DNA from: CAIVAT01 sp964455285
GTDB lineage: Bacteria > Bacteroidota > Bacteroidia > Bacteroidales > FEN-979
DNA length: 64,000 nucleotides
Direction of reading: 5' to 3'
Assembly: GCA_964455285.1 (NCBI GenBank)
Contig: CAYVVG010000008.1
Span: forward strand, 1-64,000
Shown here: piece by piece, positions 6,454 to 16,281 of the stretch
How the letters are laid out: each line of letters starts with the position of its first letter
How positions within the stretch are numbered: position 1 is the first letter of the stretch
Program-made: the position numbers and the translations under genes
Notes under the pieces: generated by a model
Database searches by the model: none
What the model saw: the letters and a program-made list of their open reading frames with translations, nothing else
Told to the model about the DNA's origin: nothing

Positions 6454-7740
6454 ATGCGTGTACTGATGTTCGGGTGGGAATTTCCGCCACATATTACCGG
6501 GGGGTTGGGCACAGCCTGTTTCGGTTTGACGAAGGGGCTGGTCAAGGCGGGCGTCGACGTCATCTTTGTTGTGCCCAAAGCATACGGAGATGAGAGTCAG
6601 GAGGGATTCCGGCTGGTCAATGCCAGCCAGGTCACCGTCGATTTCCGGAACGTGGATAAAGTGAAATACCTCGAACGGATCCAGTTCATGGAGATCGATT
6701 CGAACCTGGTGCCATACCTCGACCCGGAGGAGTTTGAGAGGATGGTTTCGGAGGAGAAAGAAAAAGAGAAGCCCGGAAAGCAGACGATTTTCTCGCGGAA
6801 TTATACCTTTTCGGGGAAATACGGGCCTAATCTTATGGAAGAGGTCTCACGCTATGCGCTGGTCGCCTCCTCTATCGCCGGAACCCATGATTTTGATGTC
6901 ATCCACGCCCACGACTGGCTTACCTATCCGGCCGGGATCGCCGCGAAGAAGATGTCGGGAAAACCACTGGTGGTGCATGTGCATGCCACCGAGTTCGACC
7001 GGTCGGGAGAACATGTGAACCAACCGGTATATGATATCGAACGCCAGGGGATGACGGAGGCCGACCTGGTAATAACAGTCAGCAATCTCACCCGCCACAT
7101 CGTCATCGACCGGTACGGCATCCCTCCTGAAAAGGTGATCACCGTCCATAATGCCGTGGAACCGGTTGACCGTTCCGACCTGGGAGAGGTAAAAAAGAAC
7201 GTGAAGGAGAAGATCGTGACCTTCCTGGGCAGGATTACCTACCAGAAGGGACCCGATTATTTTGTCGAAGCCGCCTACAAAGTGCTGCAGCGCGATTCGA
7301 ACGTACGTTTCGTGATGGCCGGATCGGGCGACCTCCTCAACCGCATGGTCAAAAGGGTGGCACAGCTGAAGATCGCTACCAAGTTCCATTTTACAGGCTT
7401 CCTGGCAGGCCAGGAGGTCGACACCATGTTCGCGATGAGCGACGTATATGTCATGCCTTCGGTGTCGGAGCCTTTCGGGATCTCGCCGCTGGAAGCCATG
7501 CGCTCAAACGTTCCCGTGGTGATCTCGAAGCAATCGGGGGTGGCTGAAGTGCTGAAACATGCGCTGAAGGTCGATTTCTGGGATGTCGATGCGCTTGCCG
7601 ATGCCATTTACGGCATCCTTCATTACGAAGGACTGAGCAAGATGTTTATCCGCTACGGCAAGGAAGAGGTGGATAACCTGATCTGGGAAAATGCCGCCGT
7701 CAATATACTCGATGTTTATAAACAAGCTGTAATAAGTTGA
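6454..7740 (+). CDS. GT4-family glycosyltransferase, glycogen-associated
   Basis: A 428-residue GT-B glycosyltransferase, predicted to be cytoplasmic. The N-terminus MRVLMFGWEFPPHITGGLG has the starch-synthase-like nucleotide-sugar loop. The middle has HVHATEFDR and the domain boundary near residue 245 (VTFLGRITYQKGPDYFVEAA). The C-terminal half carries the GT4 EPFGISPLEAM motif (Glu-x7-Glu), which binds the sugar nucleotide. Its place between a debranching enzyme and a GH57 enzyme points to alpha-glucan synthesis or priming. The donor sugar cannot be read from sequence. It ends 4 bases before the GH57 gene. Confidence 0.88.
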   Translation: MRVLMFGWEFPPHITGGLGTACFGLTKGLVKAGVDVIFVVPKAYGDESQEGFRLVNASQVTVDFRNVDKVKYLERIQFMEIDSNLVPYLDPEEFERMVSEEKEKEKPGKQTIFSRNYTFSGKYGPNLMEEVSRYALVASSIAGTHDFDVIHAHDWLTYPAGIAAKKMSGKPLVVHVHATEFDRSGEHVNQPVYDIERQGMTEADLVITVSNLTRHIVIDRYGIPPEKVITVHNAVEPVDRSDLGEVKKNVKEKIVTFLGRITYQKGPDYFVEAAYKVLQRDSNVRFVMAGSGDLLNRMVKRVAQLKIATKFHFTGFLAGQEVDTMFAMSDVYVMPSVSEPFGISPLEAMRSNVPVVISKQSGVAEVLKHALKVDFWDVDALADAIYGILHYEGLSKMFIRYGKEEVDNLIWENAAVNILDVYKQAVIS

Positions 7741-7744
7741 TCGT

Positions 7745-9124
7745 ATGAGGTCCATTTGTTTGTATTTTCAGGTTCACCAGCCTTACCGCCTGAGGACATA
7801 CCGGTTTTTTAACATCGGTGATGACCATCACTACTACGATGATTATCAGAACAGGCACATCATCAAGCGCGTTGCTGAAAAATCCTACCTGCCGGCCAAT
7901 CAACTGATGCTGGAACTGATCAAAGAGTATGGCAATGCTTTCCGGATCGCCTTTTCCATTTCGGGAACGGCACTCGATCAACTGGAAGCCCATGCCCCTG
8001 AGGTCATCCGCAGTTTCCGGCAACTGGCCGAAACAGGGCAGGTGGAGTTCCTGGCCGAAACCTATGCGCATTCACTGGCCTCGCTCACCAACAAGGAGGA
8101 GTTCATTGCCCAGGTCGGGCTTCATGCCGCACGCGTAGAGGAGCTTTTCGGGATACGGCCGGTGACCTTTCGCAATACCGAACTGATCTACTCCGACACA
8201 ATTGGGGAAACGGTTGCCGATATGGGCTTCCATACCATGCTCACCGAAGGAGCAAAACATGTGCTCGGGTGGAAAAGCCCCAATTACATGTATTGCAACA
8301 ATATCAACCCTAAACTGAAAGTATTGCTCCGGAATTTCCGCCTGAGCGATGACCTGTCGTTCCGGTTCTCCAACCAGGACTGGTCCGAATGGCCGCTCAC
8401 CACCGATAAGTTTACCGGGTGGCTGAACCGGATCGATCCGAAAGAGGAGGTGGTAAACCTGTTTCTCGATTATGAAACCCTCGGTGAACACCAATGGAAA
8501 GAGACCGGCATCTTCGACTTTTTCCGCCACCTGCCGGCCGCAGTTTTTTCGAAAACAGCCTTTACGTTCAACACTCCCGACCAGTTGTACCATGTCCTGC
8601 AGCCGGTATCGGCCATTTCGGTGCCGTATCCGATCTCGTGGGCCGACGAGGAACGCGATCTCACCGCCTGGCTCGGAAACGAGCTCCAGGACGAGGCTTT
8701 CGGCAAACTCTATTCCTGCGCACCGAAAATCAGGCAGTGCAGGGATGAGAACATCCTGAGGGACTGGCGGTATCTCCAGGCCAGCAGCCATTTTTATTAC
8801 ATGTGCACGAAATGGTTTTCGGCCGGAGAGGTGCATCGTTACTTCAATCCATACGGTTCCCCATACGAAGCTTTTATCAATTACATGAATGTTCTCTCCG
8901 ACTTCATGATCCGTTTGGACGATTCCCTGGCTGGAACTCTTGCATCAAAGCCGGAACTGAAGCCTCCCGCAGCGAAAAAAAGGGTTGCGGCAAAAAAGGA
9001 GGCGACTGCCAAAGCAGTGAAGAAGGCAACCCGGGCCAAAACGCCAAAGAAAGCCTCGGCGGTGAAGACGGCGAAAAAGCCGGCCGCGACAAAGTCAGGA
9101 AACGCCCGGAAAAAAGTTAAATAA
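7745..9124 (+). CDS. GH57 alpha-amylase/glucanotransferase with histone-H1-like tail
   Basis: A 459-residue glycoside hydrolase family 57 enzyme acting on alpha-glucans in the cytoplasm; no signal peptide. It begins with the GH57 motif FQVHQPYRLR, followed by FSISGTALDQLE, the TFRNTELIY region with the likely nucleophile Glu, and LFLDYETLGEHQ with the likely acid Asp. The catalytic part ends near residue 400. The last ~55 residues are almost only Lys, Ala, Thr and Pro (AAKKRVAAKKEATAKAVKKA and on), like histone H1 or bacterial Hc1 proteins. Such a basic tail is not part of GH57. It could bind DNA, RNA or polyanionic surfaces. The reading frame is intact and the ends are tightly coupled to both neighbours. 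Confidence 0.9.
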   Translation: MRSICLYFQVHQPYRLRTYRFFNIGDDHHYYDDYQNRHIIKRVAEKSYLPANQLMLELIKEYGNAFRIAFSISGTALDQLEAHAPEVIRSFRQLAETGQVEFLAETYAHSLASLTNKEEFIAQVGLHAARVEELFGIRPVTFRNTELIYSDTIGETVADMGFHTMLTEGAKHVLGWKSPNYMYCNNINPKLKVLLRNFRLSDDLSFRFSNQDWSEWPLTTDKFTGWLNRIDPKEEVVNLFLDYETLGEHQWKETGIFDFFRHLPAAVFSKTAFTFNTPDQLYHVLQPVSAISVPYPISWADEERDLTAWLGNELQDEAFGKLYSCAPKIRQCRDENILRDWRYLQASSHFYYMCTKWFSAGEVHRYFNPYGSPYEAFINYMNVLSDFMIRLDDSLAGTLASKPELKPPAAKKRVAAKKEATAKAVKKATRAKTPKKASAVKTAKKPAATKSGNARKKVK

Positions 9125-9136
9125 GACCCATCACCT

Positions 9137-12100
9137 ATGACGATAAATAAAGATCCCCTGCTGGTCCCCGACTACCTCCTGGAGACCGGCTGGGAAGTGT
9201 GTAATAAAGTCGGGGGTATTTACACCGCCATTGCCACCAAGGCAAAGCTGCTGGCGGAAGAGTTCAAGGACAACTACATCCTGATCGGACCGGATGTGTG
9301 GAAAGAGACACACCAGAATCCTGAGTTCCTGGAAGACAAGTTTCTCTTCAAATCGTGGCGCGAAGCGGCGACGGCCGAAGGTCTGCAGATCAAGGTCGGG
9401 CGGTGGAACATCCCGGGGAGGCCCGCAGTCATCCTGGTCGATTTCACCCCCTACTTCTCTGAAAAAGACAAGATCTTTGCTCACTTCTGGGAAAGATATA
9501 AGCTCGACAGCCTTTCGGGCGACTGGGATTATGTGGAACCCGCTTTTTTCGGTTATGCAGCCGCCCAGGTCATCGAAAGTTTTTACAACTACAACATTTC
9601 ACACCAGGATAAGATCGTGGCCCAGTTCCATGAATGGATGACCGGGACCGGGATCCTGTATCTCAAGGAACATGTGCCCCAGGTCGGTACCGTATTCACG
9701 GCGCATGCCACGGTGGTGGGGCGGACGATTGCCACCAACGACCTTCCGCTATACAAGAATTTCGAGAACTATAGTGCAGAAGCCATTGCCAGGCAGTTCG
9801 GCGTTTCGTCGAAGTTCTCCCTGGAAAAACTGGCTGCCCGTGAAGCTGACTATTTTACGACCCAGTCACAGGGTGTCAACAACGAATGCAGGCATTTTCT
9901 GGAAAAGGAGGCGGATCGCCTCACGCCCAATGGTTTTGATGATGCTTGGGTTCCGGCCAGGGACCTGTTCAACGAAAAAAGATCGGCAGCACGAAAGAAA
10001 CTGCTTGATGTGGCCGGGGCTCTTACGGGGCAGGCATACCCGCCCGACACAATCCTGATCCTCAGCAGCGGCCGTTATGAGACCCGTAACAAGGGACACC
10101 TTGTTTTCATTGATGCCATGGCCCGTCTGAACCGGCAGAAGAAATTGTCGGGCACCATTTTGGCGGTGATTGCCATACCGGGAGGTCAGACCATTCCAAA
10201 AAAGGATTTAACGGACCGCTTGTCGAAAAATGAAACCGGGGAGCCCCGGAGCGGGGAGTATTGCACCCACACGCTGGCCGAGCCCGAGAACGATGCGATC
10301 CTGCAGAGGATCAAATCGCAGGGCCTGATGAATCTGCCAGGAGACCGTGTGAAAGTAATCTACGCACCCACATATTTCAACGGGACCGATGGTGTTTTCA
10401 ACCTGAACTACTACGATCTGCTGATTGGTTTTGATGGCACCGTGTTCCCTTCTTACTACGAACCCTGGGGCTATTCGGCCCTCGAGAGCCTGTCATTCCA
10501 CATACCGACGATCACCACGTCGGTTTCCGGATTCGGGCAGTGGATCCGTTCCCTCTACCCGTCGCTGAACGACTGCACCGCGGTGATCGACCGAACGGAC
10601 GAGGGCGATGAAGAGGCGGTCGATGCCATCGTGAAGCACGTGCTCAGTTGCAGTGCAAAAACCGAACAGGAGATCATCAAGGCACGGATCAAAGCTTTTG
10701 AGATAAGCCGGACGGCGCTGTGGAAGAACCTGATCATCAATTTCCGCGAGGCCTATTCCGACACCCTTGAAAGGGTATCTGCCCGGGCTGAGCTCTACGC
10801 CGGCAAACAACCCCTCCTGACAGCACCCGCAGTCAGGTGCACGATCGAGAAGCCCGACTGGAAGAAGGTGCTGGTACAGCAGCATCTTCCCTCCAACCTG
10901 GCCGGATTGGAGCGGCTGGCCAAGAACCTTTGGTGGACGTGGAACTGGGAAGGATCGGAATTGTTCGAATTGATCAACAAGGACCGTTGGTATGAACTTA
11001 AGTTCAATCCAATTGCTCTCATCGAATCGCTTTCCTTCAATGAACTTCAGGAGCTGAGCGGCAACGAAAAGTTCGTGACGCGCCTCGCGAAAGTTACCGC
11101 CTCGTTTGATGCCTATATGTCGCTCGCGGAGAAGAAGCCGAAAGAGATGGTCGCGTACTTCAGCATGGAATACGGTTTGCACGATACGCTGAAGATCTTT
11201 TCCGGGGGGCTTGGAATGCTCGCGGGCGATTACCTGAAGGAGGCCAGCGATTCGAACTATAACATCGTCGGAATCGGTTTGTTGTACCGGTACGGGTATT
11301 TTACGCAGAGCCTGTCGGTGTACGGCGACCAGGTGGCCACCTATACGCCTCAGAAATTCACCCATCTGCCGCTCGTCCCGGTCAGGGACGGCGAGGGTAA
11401 CTGGCAAAAGATCACCTTTGCGCTGCCAGGCCGGACCATGTACGCCAAGATCTGGCGATGCGATGTGGGCAGGGTTCCCCTGTACCTACTCGATACCGAC
11501 ATCGACGAAAACGCGGAAGCCGACCGGGGGATCACCCATCAGCTGTACGGAGGCGACCTGGAAAACCGGCTCCGGCAGGAGATTTTGCTCGGCATCGGAG
11601 GGATCCGTTTGCTTGAATTGCTGGATATCAAACCCGACCTGTACCACAGCAACGAAGGACATTCAGCCTTCATCGGGCTGGAAAGGCTGCGCAGGCTGAT
11701 GGACAGGGAAAAGCTCACCTTTCCGCAAGGCCTGGAGATAGTGCGGTCTTCGACACTCTTCACCACACATACGCCCGTTCCGGCGGGTCACGATACCTTC
11801 ACCGAAGATCTGATGCGCCGCTATCTCTCACACTATCCTGATCACCTGGGCCTGAAATGGGAGCAGTTCATGAACCTGGGAAGGATGACAGACTATGACG
11901 TTACCGAGAAATTCTCAATGTCGGTCCTGGCTGCCAAACTGTCGCAGGAGATCAACGGGGTAAGCCGTATCCACGGCCGGGTGACGCGCGAAATGTTCGC
12001 CCGTCTCTATTCCGGGTACTACCCGGAGGAACTGCATATCGGATATGTCACCAACGGCGTGCACCTGCCGACGTGGACCGCCAAATCGTGGCAGCAGCTT

Positions 12101-13387
12101 TACCGGAAAGAGTTTGGCGACGGGTTCCTGAAGGACCAGTCGGCAGCCGGGAACTGGAAAGCGATCCATAAAGTTCCCGATGAGACGATCTGGAACCTCC
12201 GGCTGAAGCAGAAGAAGCAGATGACCGACAACCTGCTGCAGCACCTCTATACCGACATGACCCGCCGCCATGAAAACCCCAAACTGATCTTCAAGATCAG
12301 GGAAGCGGCCAATCCCAAAGCACTCACCATTGGCTTTGCCCGGCGTTTCGCCACCTATAAGCGGGCGCACCTCCTCTTCTCGAACCTCGACCGCTTGTCG
12401 CGGATCGTTAATAACAAGGAACGGCCGGTGCAATTCCTCTTCGCGGGGAAAGCCCATCCCAATGACAAGGGAGGGCAGGAACTGATCCGGAAGATCTTCG
12501 AGATCTCGCATATGCCCGAGTTCCTGGGCAAGGTCTTTTTCTTCGAGAACTATGACATGGAACTGGCCAAATACCTGATCCGCGGTGTCGATATCTGGCT
12601 CAATACCCCTACGCGACCCCTCGAAGCCTCCGGCACCAGCGGGGAAAAGGCAGTGATGAACGGGGTGGTCAACTTCAGCGTGCTCGACGGTTGGTGGGCC
12701 GAAGGTTACCGGCCCAATGCGGGATGGGCTCTCCAGGAGGCGCCTACGTACGATAACGTTCAGTTCCAGGATGACCTGGATGCCGAAACCATCTACACCA
12801 AACTTGAAGAGGAGATTGTTCCGTTCTATTATGATGTGGACTCTCACCAGATACCGGTAAAATGGATCTCGTACATCAAGCATACCATTTCCGATATTGC
12901 GCCCCATTTTACCATGAAGCGGCAGCTCGACGACTACATCCGCCAGTACTACGAACCCCTTTTCAAACGTTCAAAACTGGTGACGGCGAAAAACTTCGAG
13001 ATGGCCCGGCACCTTGCCAACTGGAAGAGAAAGGTGGTGAGAGGCTGGGATAGCATCGAGGTGGTTTCATTGACCACGCCCGATTCCACGATAAGACCGC
13101 TCCCATTGGGAGAACCTTTCCGGGCCGAGATCGTTCTTGATCTGAATGAGTTGTCGGGCACAGATATCGGAGTGGAAGTCCTTTTCGGAAAAAAGGTGAA
13201 CGATGAAGTGAAGGAATTGCTGCATGTGGAGGAGATGACCATGACCCGTTCGGAAAAGAATCTCGTGGCTTTCGCCTGCGAGGTTCAGATCGAACATGCC
13301 GGGGTGTACGATTTCACATTCCGCATGTTCCCGAAGCATCCTCTGCTTCCCCACCGGCAGGACTTCAACCTCGTGAAATGGTTTTAA
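9137..13387 (+). CDS. Glycogen synthase (GT3) fused to alpha-glucan phosphorylase (GT35)
   Basis: A 1416-residue bifunctional protein. Residues about 10-560 are a eukaryotic-type glycogen synthase: GWEVCNKVGGIYTAI at the nucleotide-sugar site, and FPSYYEPWGYSALES with the two catalytic glutamates. From about 575, LPSNLAGLERLAKNLWWTWNWEG opens a DUF3417/alpha-glucan phosphorylase domain: AYFSMEYGLHDTLKIFSGGLG, HSNEGHSAF, and the pyridoxal-phosphate lysine in EASGTSGEKAVMNG (Lys1171). So one chain should add glucose from a nucleotide sugar and also release glucose-1-phosphate. Similar fusions are known in Bacteroidota. Each half is close to full length with no frameshift between them. It is the last glycogen gene of the operon; fabG follows 40 bases later. 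Confidence 0.93.
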   Translation: MTINKDPLLVPDYLLETGWEVCNKVGGIYTAIATKAKLLAEEFKDNYILIGPDVWKETHQNPEFLEDKFLFKSWREAATAEGLQIKVGRWNIPGRPAVILVDFTPYFSEKDKIFAHFWERYKLDSLSGDWDYVEPAFFGYAAAQVIESFYNYNISHQDKIVAQFHEWMTGTGILYLKEHVPQVGTVFTAHATVVGRTIATNDLPLYKNFENYSAEAIARQFGVSSKFSLEKLAAREADYFTTQSQGVNNECRHFLEKEADRLTPNGFDDAWVPARDLFNEKRSAARKKLLDVAGALTGQAYPPDTILILSSGRYETRNKGHLVFIDAMARLNRQKKLSGTILAVIAIPGGQTIPKKDLTDRLSKNETGEPRSGEYCTHTLAEPENDAILQRIKSQGLMNLPGDRVKVIYAPTYFNGTDGVFNLNYYDLLIGFDGTVFPSYYEPWGYSALESLSFHIPTITTSVSGFGQWIRSLYPSLNDCTAVIDRTDEGDEEAVDAIVKHVLSCSAKTEQEIIKARIKAFEISRTALWKNLIINFREAYSDTLERVSARAELYAGKQPLLTAPAVRCTIEKPDWKKVLVQQHLPSNLAGLERLAKNLWWTWNWEGSELFELINKDRWYELKFNPIALIESLSFNELQELSGNEKFVTRLAKVTASFDAYMSLAEKKPKEMVAYFSMEYGLHDTLKIFSGGLGMLAGDYLKEASDSNYNIVGIGLLYRYGYFTQSLSVYGDQVATYTPQKFTHLPLVPVRDGEGNWQKITFALPGRTMYAKIWRCDVGRVPLYLLDTDIDENAEADRGITHQLYGGDLENRLRQEILLGIGGIRLLELLDIKPDLYHSNEGHSAFIGLERLRRLMDREKLTFPQGLEIVRSSTLFTTHTPVPAGHDTFTEDLMRRYLSHYPDHLGLKWEQFMNLGRMTDYDVTEKFSMSVLAAKLSQEINGVSRIHGRVTREMFARLYSGYYPEELHIGYVTNGVHLPTWTAKSWQQLYRKEFGDGFLKDQSAAGNWKAIHKVPDETIWNLRLKQKKQMTDNLLQHLYTDMTRRHENPKLIFKIREAANPKALTIGFARRFATYKRAHLLFSNLDRLSRIVNNKERPVQFLFAGKAHPNDKGGQELIRKIFEISHMPEFLGKVFFFENYDMELAKYLIRGVDIWLNTPTRPLEASGTSGEKAVMNGVVNFSVLDGWWAEGYRPNAGWALQEAPTYDNVQFQDDLDAETIYTKLEEEIVPFYYDVDSHQIPVKWISYIKHTISDIAPHFTMKRQLDDYIRQYYEPLFKRSKLVTAKNFEMARHLANWKRKVVRGWDSIEVVSLTTPDSTIRPLPLGEPFRAEIVLDLNELSGTDIGVEVLFGKKVNDEVKELLHVEEMTMTRSEKNLVAFACEVQIEHAGVYDFTFRMFPKHPLLPHRQDFNLVKWF

Positions 13388-13427
13388 TAAGAAGTATTAT
13401 TAACCAGATTATTAATAATATACAGAA

Positions 13428-14174
13428 ATGAGATTATTGGAAGGAAAAACTGCACTGATCACCGGTGCAAACCGGGGCATCGGACGTTCCATCGCCCTGA
13501 AGTTTGCTGAACACGGAGCCAACGTAGCCTTTTCAGATATCCATTACAACGACGAAATGAAGCAACTCGAGCAGGATCTGGCCTCTTTCGGGGTCAAAGC
13601 CAAAGGGTACGGCTCCGATGCAAGTTCGTTCGATGAAAGTGAAAAACTGATCGGTTCCGTCACCAGCGATTTTCCCACCATCGACATCCTGGTCAACAAC
13701 GCGGGGATCACCCGTGACAACCTGCTGATGCGGATGCAGGAACAGGATTGGGACCGGGTGATCAACGTAAACCTTAAGTCCGTTTTCAACCTCACCAAAG
13801 CCATCCAGCGGGTGATGATCAAGCAGCGTTCGGGTTCGATCATCAACATGAGTTCGGTGGTGGGTGTGGAGGGCAACGGGGGTCAGTCGAACTATGCGGC
13901 CTCCAAGGCGGGGATCATCGGCTTCACCAAGTCGGTGGCACAGGAACTGGGTTCGCGCAACATCCGCTGCAATGCGATCGCCCCCGGCTTTATCGAAACC
14001 GAGATGACCGCCAAACTCTCCCAGGAGGTCCGCGAAAACTGGATCCAGGATATCCCGCTAAAACGTCCCGGTACCCCCGACGACGTAGCCAACCTGGCCC
14101 TTTTCCTGGCCAGTGAGCTCAGTGCATACATCACAGGGCAGGCCATCACCGTGTGCGGCGGCATGCATACCTGA
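13428..14174 (+). CDS. fabG: 3-oxoacyl-[acyl-carrier-protein] reductase FabG
   Basis: Reduces 3-oxoacyl-ACP to 3-hydroxyacyl-ACP with NADPH in fatty-acid elongation. The 248-residue short-chain dehydrogenase has the TGANRGIG cofactor loop at 12-19, NNAG at 90-93, and the catalytic triad Ser143, Tyr156 and Lys160 (NYAASK). Its C-terminus, ITGQAITVCGGMHT, is typical of FabG. Specific assignment within the SDR family rests on length, the NNAGITRDNLLMRM stretch and this ending. It lies 40 bases after the glycogen fusion gene and 15 before the VWA-type gene, so it may be cotranscribed with either. Confidence 0.88.
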   Translation: MRLLEGKTALITGANRGIGRSIALKFAEHGANVAFSDIHYNDEMKQLEQDLASFGVKAKGYGSDASSFDESEKLIGSVTSDFPTIDILVNNAGITRDNLLMRMQEQDWDRVINVNLKSVFNLTKAIQRVMIKQRSGSIINMSSVVGVEGNGGQSNYAASKAGIIGFTKSVAQELGSRNIRCNAIAPGFIETEMTAKLSQEVRENWIQDIPLKRPGTPDDVANLALFLASELSAYITGQAITVCGGMHT

Positions 14175-14189
14175 TCATACTGATCCAAC

Positions 14190-16271
14190 TTGTCGGACTT
14201 GGGACTCCTTACTGAATATCCTATCGGGCTGGCCTCTCTCTGCATTCTGCTTGGGGCCGCATACGCTTTTGTACTGTATTACAGGGATGTAAGGCGGGGA
14301 CTGAAACAGAATACCCACCGGGTCCTGTTTGCCCTGCGGTTTCTTTCCGTTTCAGTCATTGCCTTTCTCCTGCTGAACCCGCTCATCCGCCGGTCACAGA
14401 AGATCGTAGAGAAACCCGTGGTGATCATCGGGGTGGATAACTCCCGGAGCATGGTCATGAATGCCGACTCGGATTTTCTCCGGACCGCTTTCCCGTCAGC
14501 CCTTGCCTCTCTGGCCGGGGACCTGGAGAAAGTGTGCGATGTGCGGATCTATTCATTCGGAAAGTCCCTGTCGGATGGGTTCGACGGTACTTTTCCCGGA
14601 GTGAAGACCGACATCTCGTCGTTCTTCGACGAAGTCTCGGCTCGGTACGCCAACCGGAATGCGGCCGCCCTGATCCTGGCCAGCGACGGTATCTACAACA
14701 CGGGGGTCGACCCATATTATGCAGCCGCGAAGATACCTTTTCCGGTTTATTCGATCGCCCTTGGAGATACCTCGGTAAAGAAGGATATCCTGATCCGGAA
14801 AGTGCTGGTGAACCGGACCGCCTACAAAGGGGACAAGTTCCCGGTGGAGGTGACGGTTGAGATGAACCGTTGTCCCGGGATTTCCCCGAAGCTGACCCTG
14901 ATGCAGGGGGGGCGTACGCTGGAAACGAGAGACATACGCGGAAACGGCGACCGCGTGATCCAGAAAGTCAATTTCCTCATCGACGCCGCCTCCACGGGGA
15001 TCCTTCGCTATACACTCCGCCTCCCCGAAGTGGAGGGAGAACGCAGTAACCTGAACAATGTGGCATCGTTTATCGTGGAAGTCCTCGACCAGCGGAAAAA
15101 GGTCGCACTGGTCTATGATGCCCCGCACCCCGACGTGTCGGCAATCCGGCAGGCCCTGGAGGGCTCTTCACACATAGAGGCTGAACTTCTCCGGCCGGAC
15201 GCGCTTCCGTCGTCCTTTGCGAAATACGATCTCGCGATCCTGAACCAACTCCCCTCGGTGACCAGCATAGCCAACCTGGACGGCCTTTTCGCATCGCCGG
15301 TTCCGTTGCTGATCATCATCGGCCCCCAGACCGACCTCAACGCCCTGAATAACCTGAAACAGGGACTGATCATACAGGCAGCAAGGAACAGTTACACTGA
15401 ATCCCAACCGGTGTTCAGCGAGGACTTTGCGCTGTTTTCCATCAGCAAGGCAGAGGTGGCGCTCTTCAATGAATTTCCGCCCCTGCAAAGTCCCTTTGGC
15501 ACCTACCAGTACAGCCCGCTGACACAAACCCTGTGCGCACAGAAGATGGGGAGTGTGGCTACGCAAACACCCCTGATCCTTTTCACCCGGGCGGGAGAGA
15601 AAAAAGTGGGATTCATAGCCGGTGAGAATGTCTGGAGATGGAGGATGGCCTGCTTTATCCGGCAAAATACCCATGAGCCCTTCGATCTCCTGATCGACCG
15701 CATTGCCCGCTATCTGTCAGCCAAAGAAGATAAGAGTTTTTTCCGTCTCCGGGTTCCCGGCCGTATCGCCGAAGGAGAAGCGGTGGAAATGGAGGCAGAA
15801 CTTTACAATGCCACCTACGAACTGATCAACGAACCAGAGGTGAACCTCACCATCACCGATGGCCAGGGAAGGTCCTTCCCCTTCGTCTTCAGCCGGACTT
15901 TGCGATCGTATTACCTCAACGCCGGCCTCTTTCCCGTGGGTGAATATTCCTACCAGGCCACTGCGAAAGTGGGCGCGGAGACCTACCGGCAGACGGGTAA
16001 ATTCTTTGTGGAACAGGTAAACCTGGAAAGTTCCAACCTGGTTGCCGACCACAACCTGCTTTACCGGATCGCTGTCTCGCACGATGGCAGCCTGGTGGCA
16101 CGCGACAGCATTGCGGGACTTGCGGCCAGGATCCTGGCAAGGGAAGATATCCGCCCTGTGTCGGTCAGACAGGATAAAATGTCGGACCTTGTCGGCAATC
16201 CATGGCTTTTTGTAGCGATCCTTCTGTTGCTCAGCGCCGAATGGGCAATCCGGAAAAGGGAAGGGCTGTGA
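14190..16271 (+). CDS. Membrane-anchored protein with VWA-like domain
   Basis: Function unknown; 693 residues. Two N-terminal membrane segments (about 8-28 and 45-63) precede a von Willebrand A-like domain. This has DNSRSM, a DxSxS metal-binding motif, and further on LILASDGIYNTG. The middle is beta-rich, and a last membrane helix (LFVAILLLLSAEWAI) lies at the C-terminus. This resembles BatA/BatB-type and aerotolerance-like proteins of Bacteroidota, but the fold is extended. The start is TTG at 14190, 15 bases after fabG; no earlier ATG in frame precedes the first membrane helix. A convergent ABC gene follows. Confidence 0.75.
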   Translation: MSDLGLLTEYPIGLASLCILLGAAYAFVLYYRDVRRGLKQNTHRVLFALRFLSVSVIAFLLLNPLIRRSQKIVEKPVVIIGVDNSRSMVMNADSDFLRTAFPSALASLAGDLEKVCDVRIYSFGKSLSDGFDGTFPGVKTDISSFFDEVSARYANRNAAALILASDGIYNTGVDPYYAAAKIPFPVYSIALGDTSVKKDILIRKVLVNRTAYKGDKFPVEVTVEMNRCPGISPKLTLMQGGRTLETRDIRGNGDRVIQKVNFLIDAASTGILRYTLRLPEVEGERSNLNNVASFIVEVLDQRKKVALVYDAPHPDVSAIRQALEGSSHIEAELLRPDALPSSFAKYDLAILNQLPSVTSIANLDGLFASPVPLLIIIGPQTDLNALNNLKQGLIIQAARNSYTESQPVFSEDFALFSISKAEVALFNEFPPLQSPFGTYQYSPLTQTLCAQKMGSVATQTPLILFTRAGEKKVGFIAGENVWRWRMACFIRQNTHEPFDLLIDRIARYLSAKEDKSFFRLRVPGRIAEGEAVEMEAELYNATYELINEPEVNLTITDGQGRSFPFVFSRTLRSYYLNAGLFPVGEYSYQATAKVGAETYRQTGKFFVEQVNLESSNLVADHNLLYRIAVSHDGSLVARDSIAGLAARILAREDIRPVSVRQDKMSDLVGNPWLFVAILLLLSAEWAIRKREGL

Positions 16272-16281
16272 GGCCGGGCAT

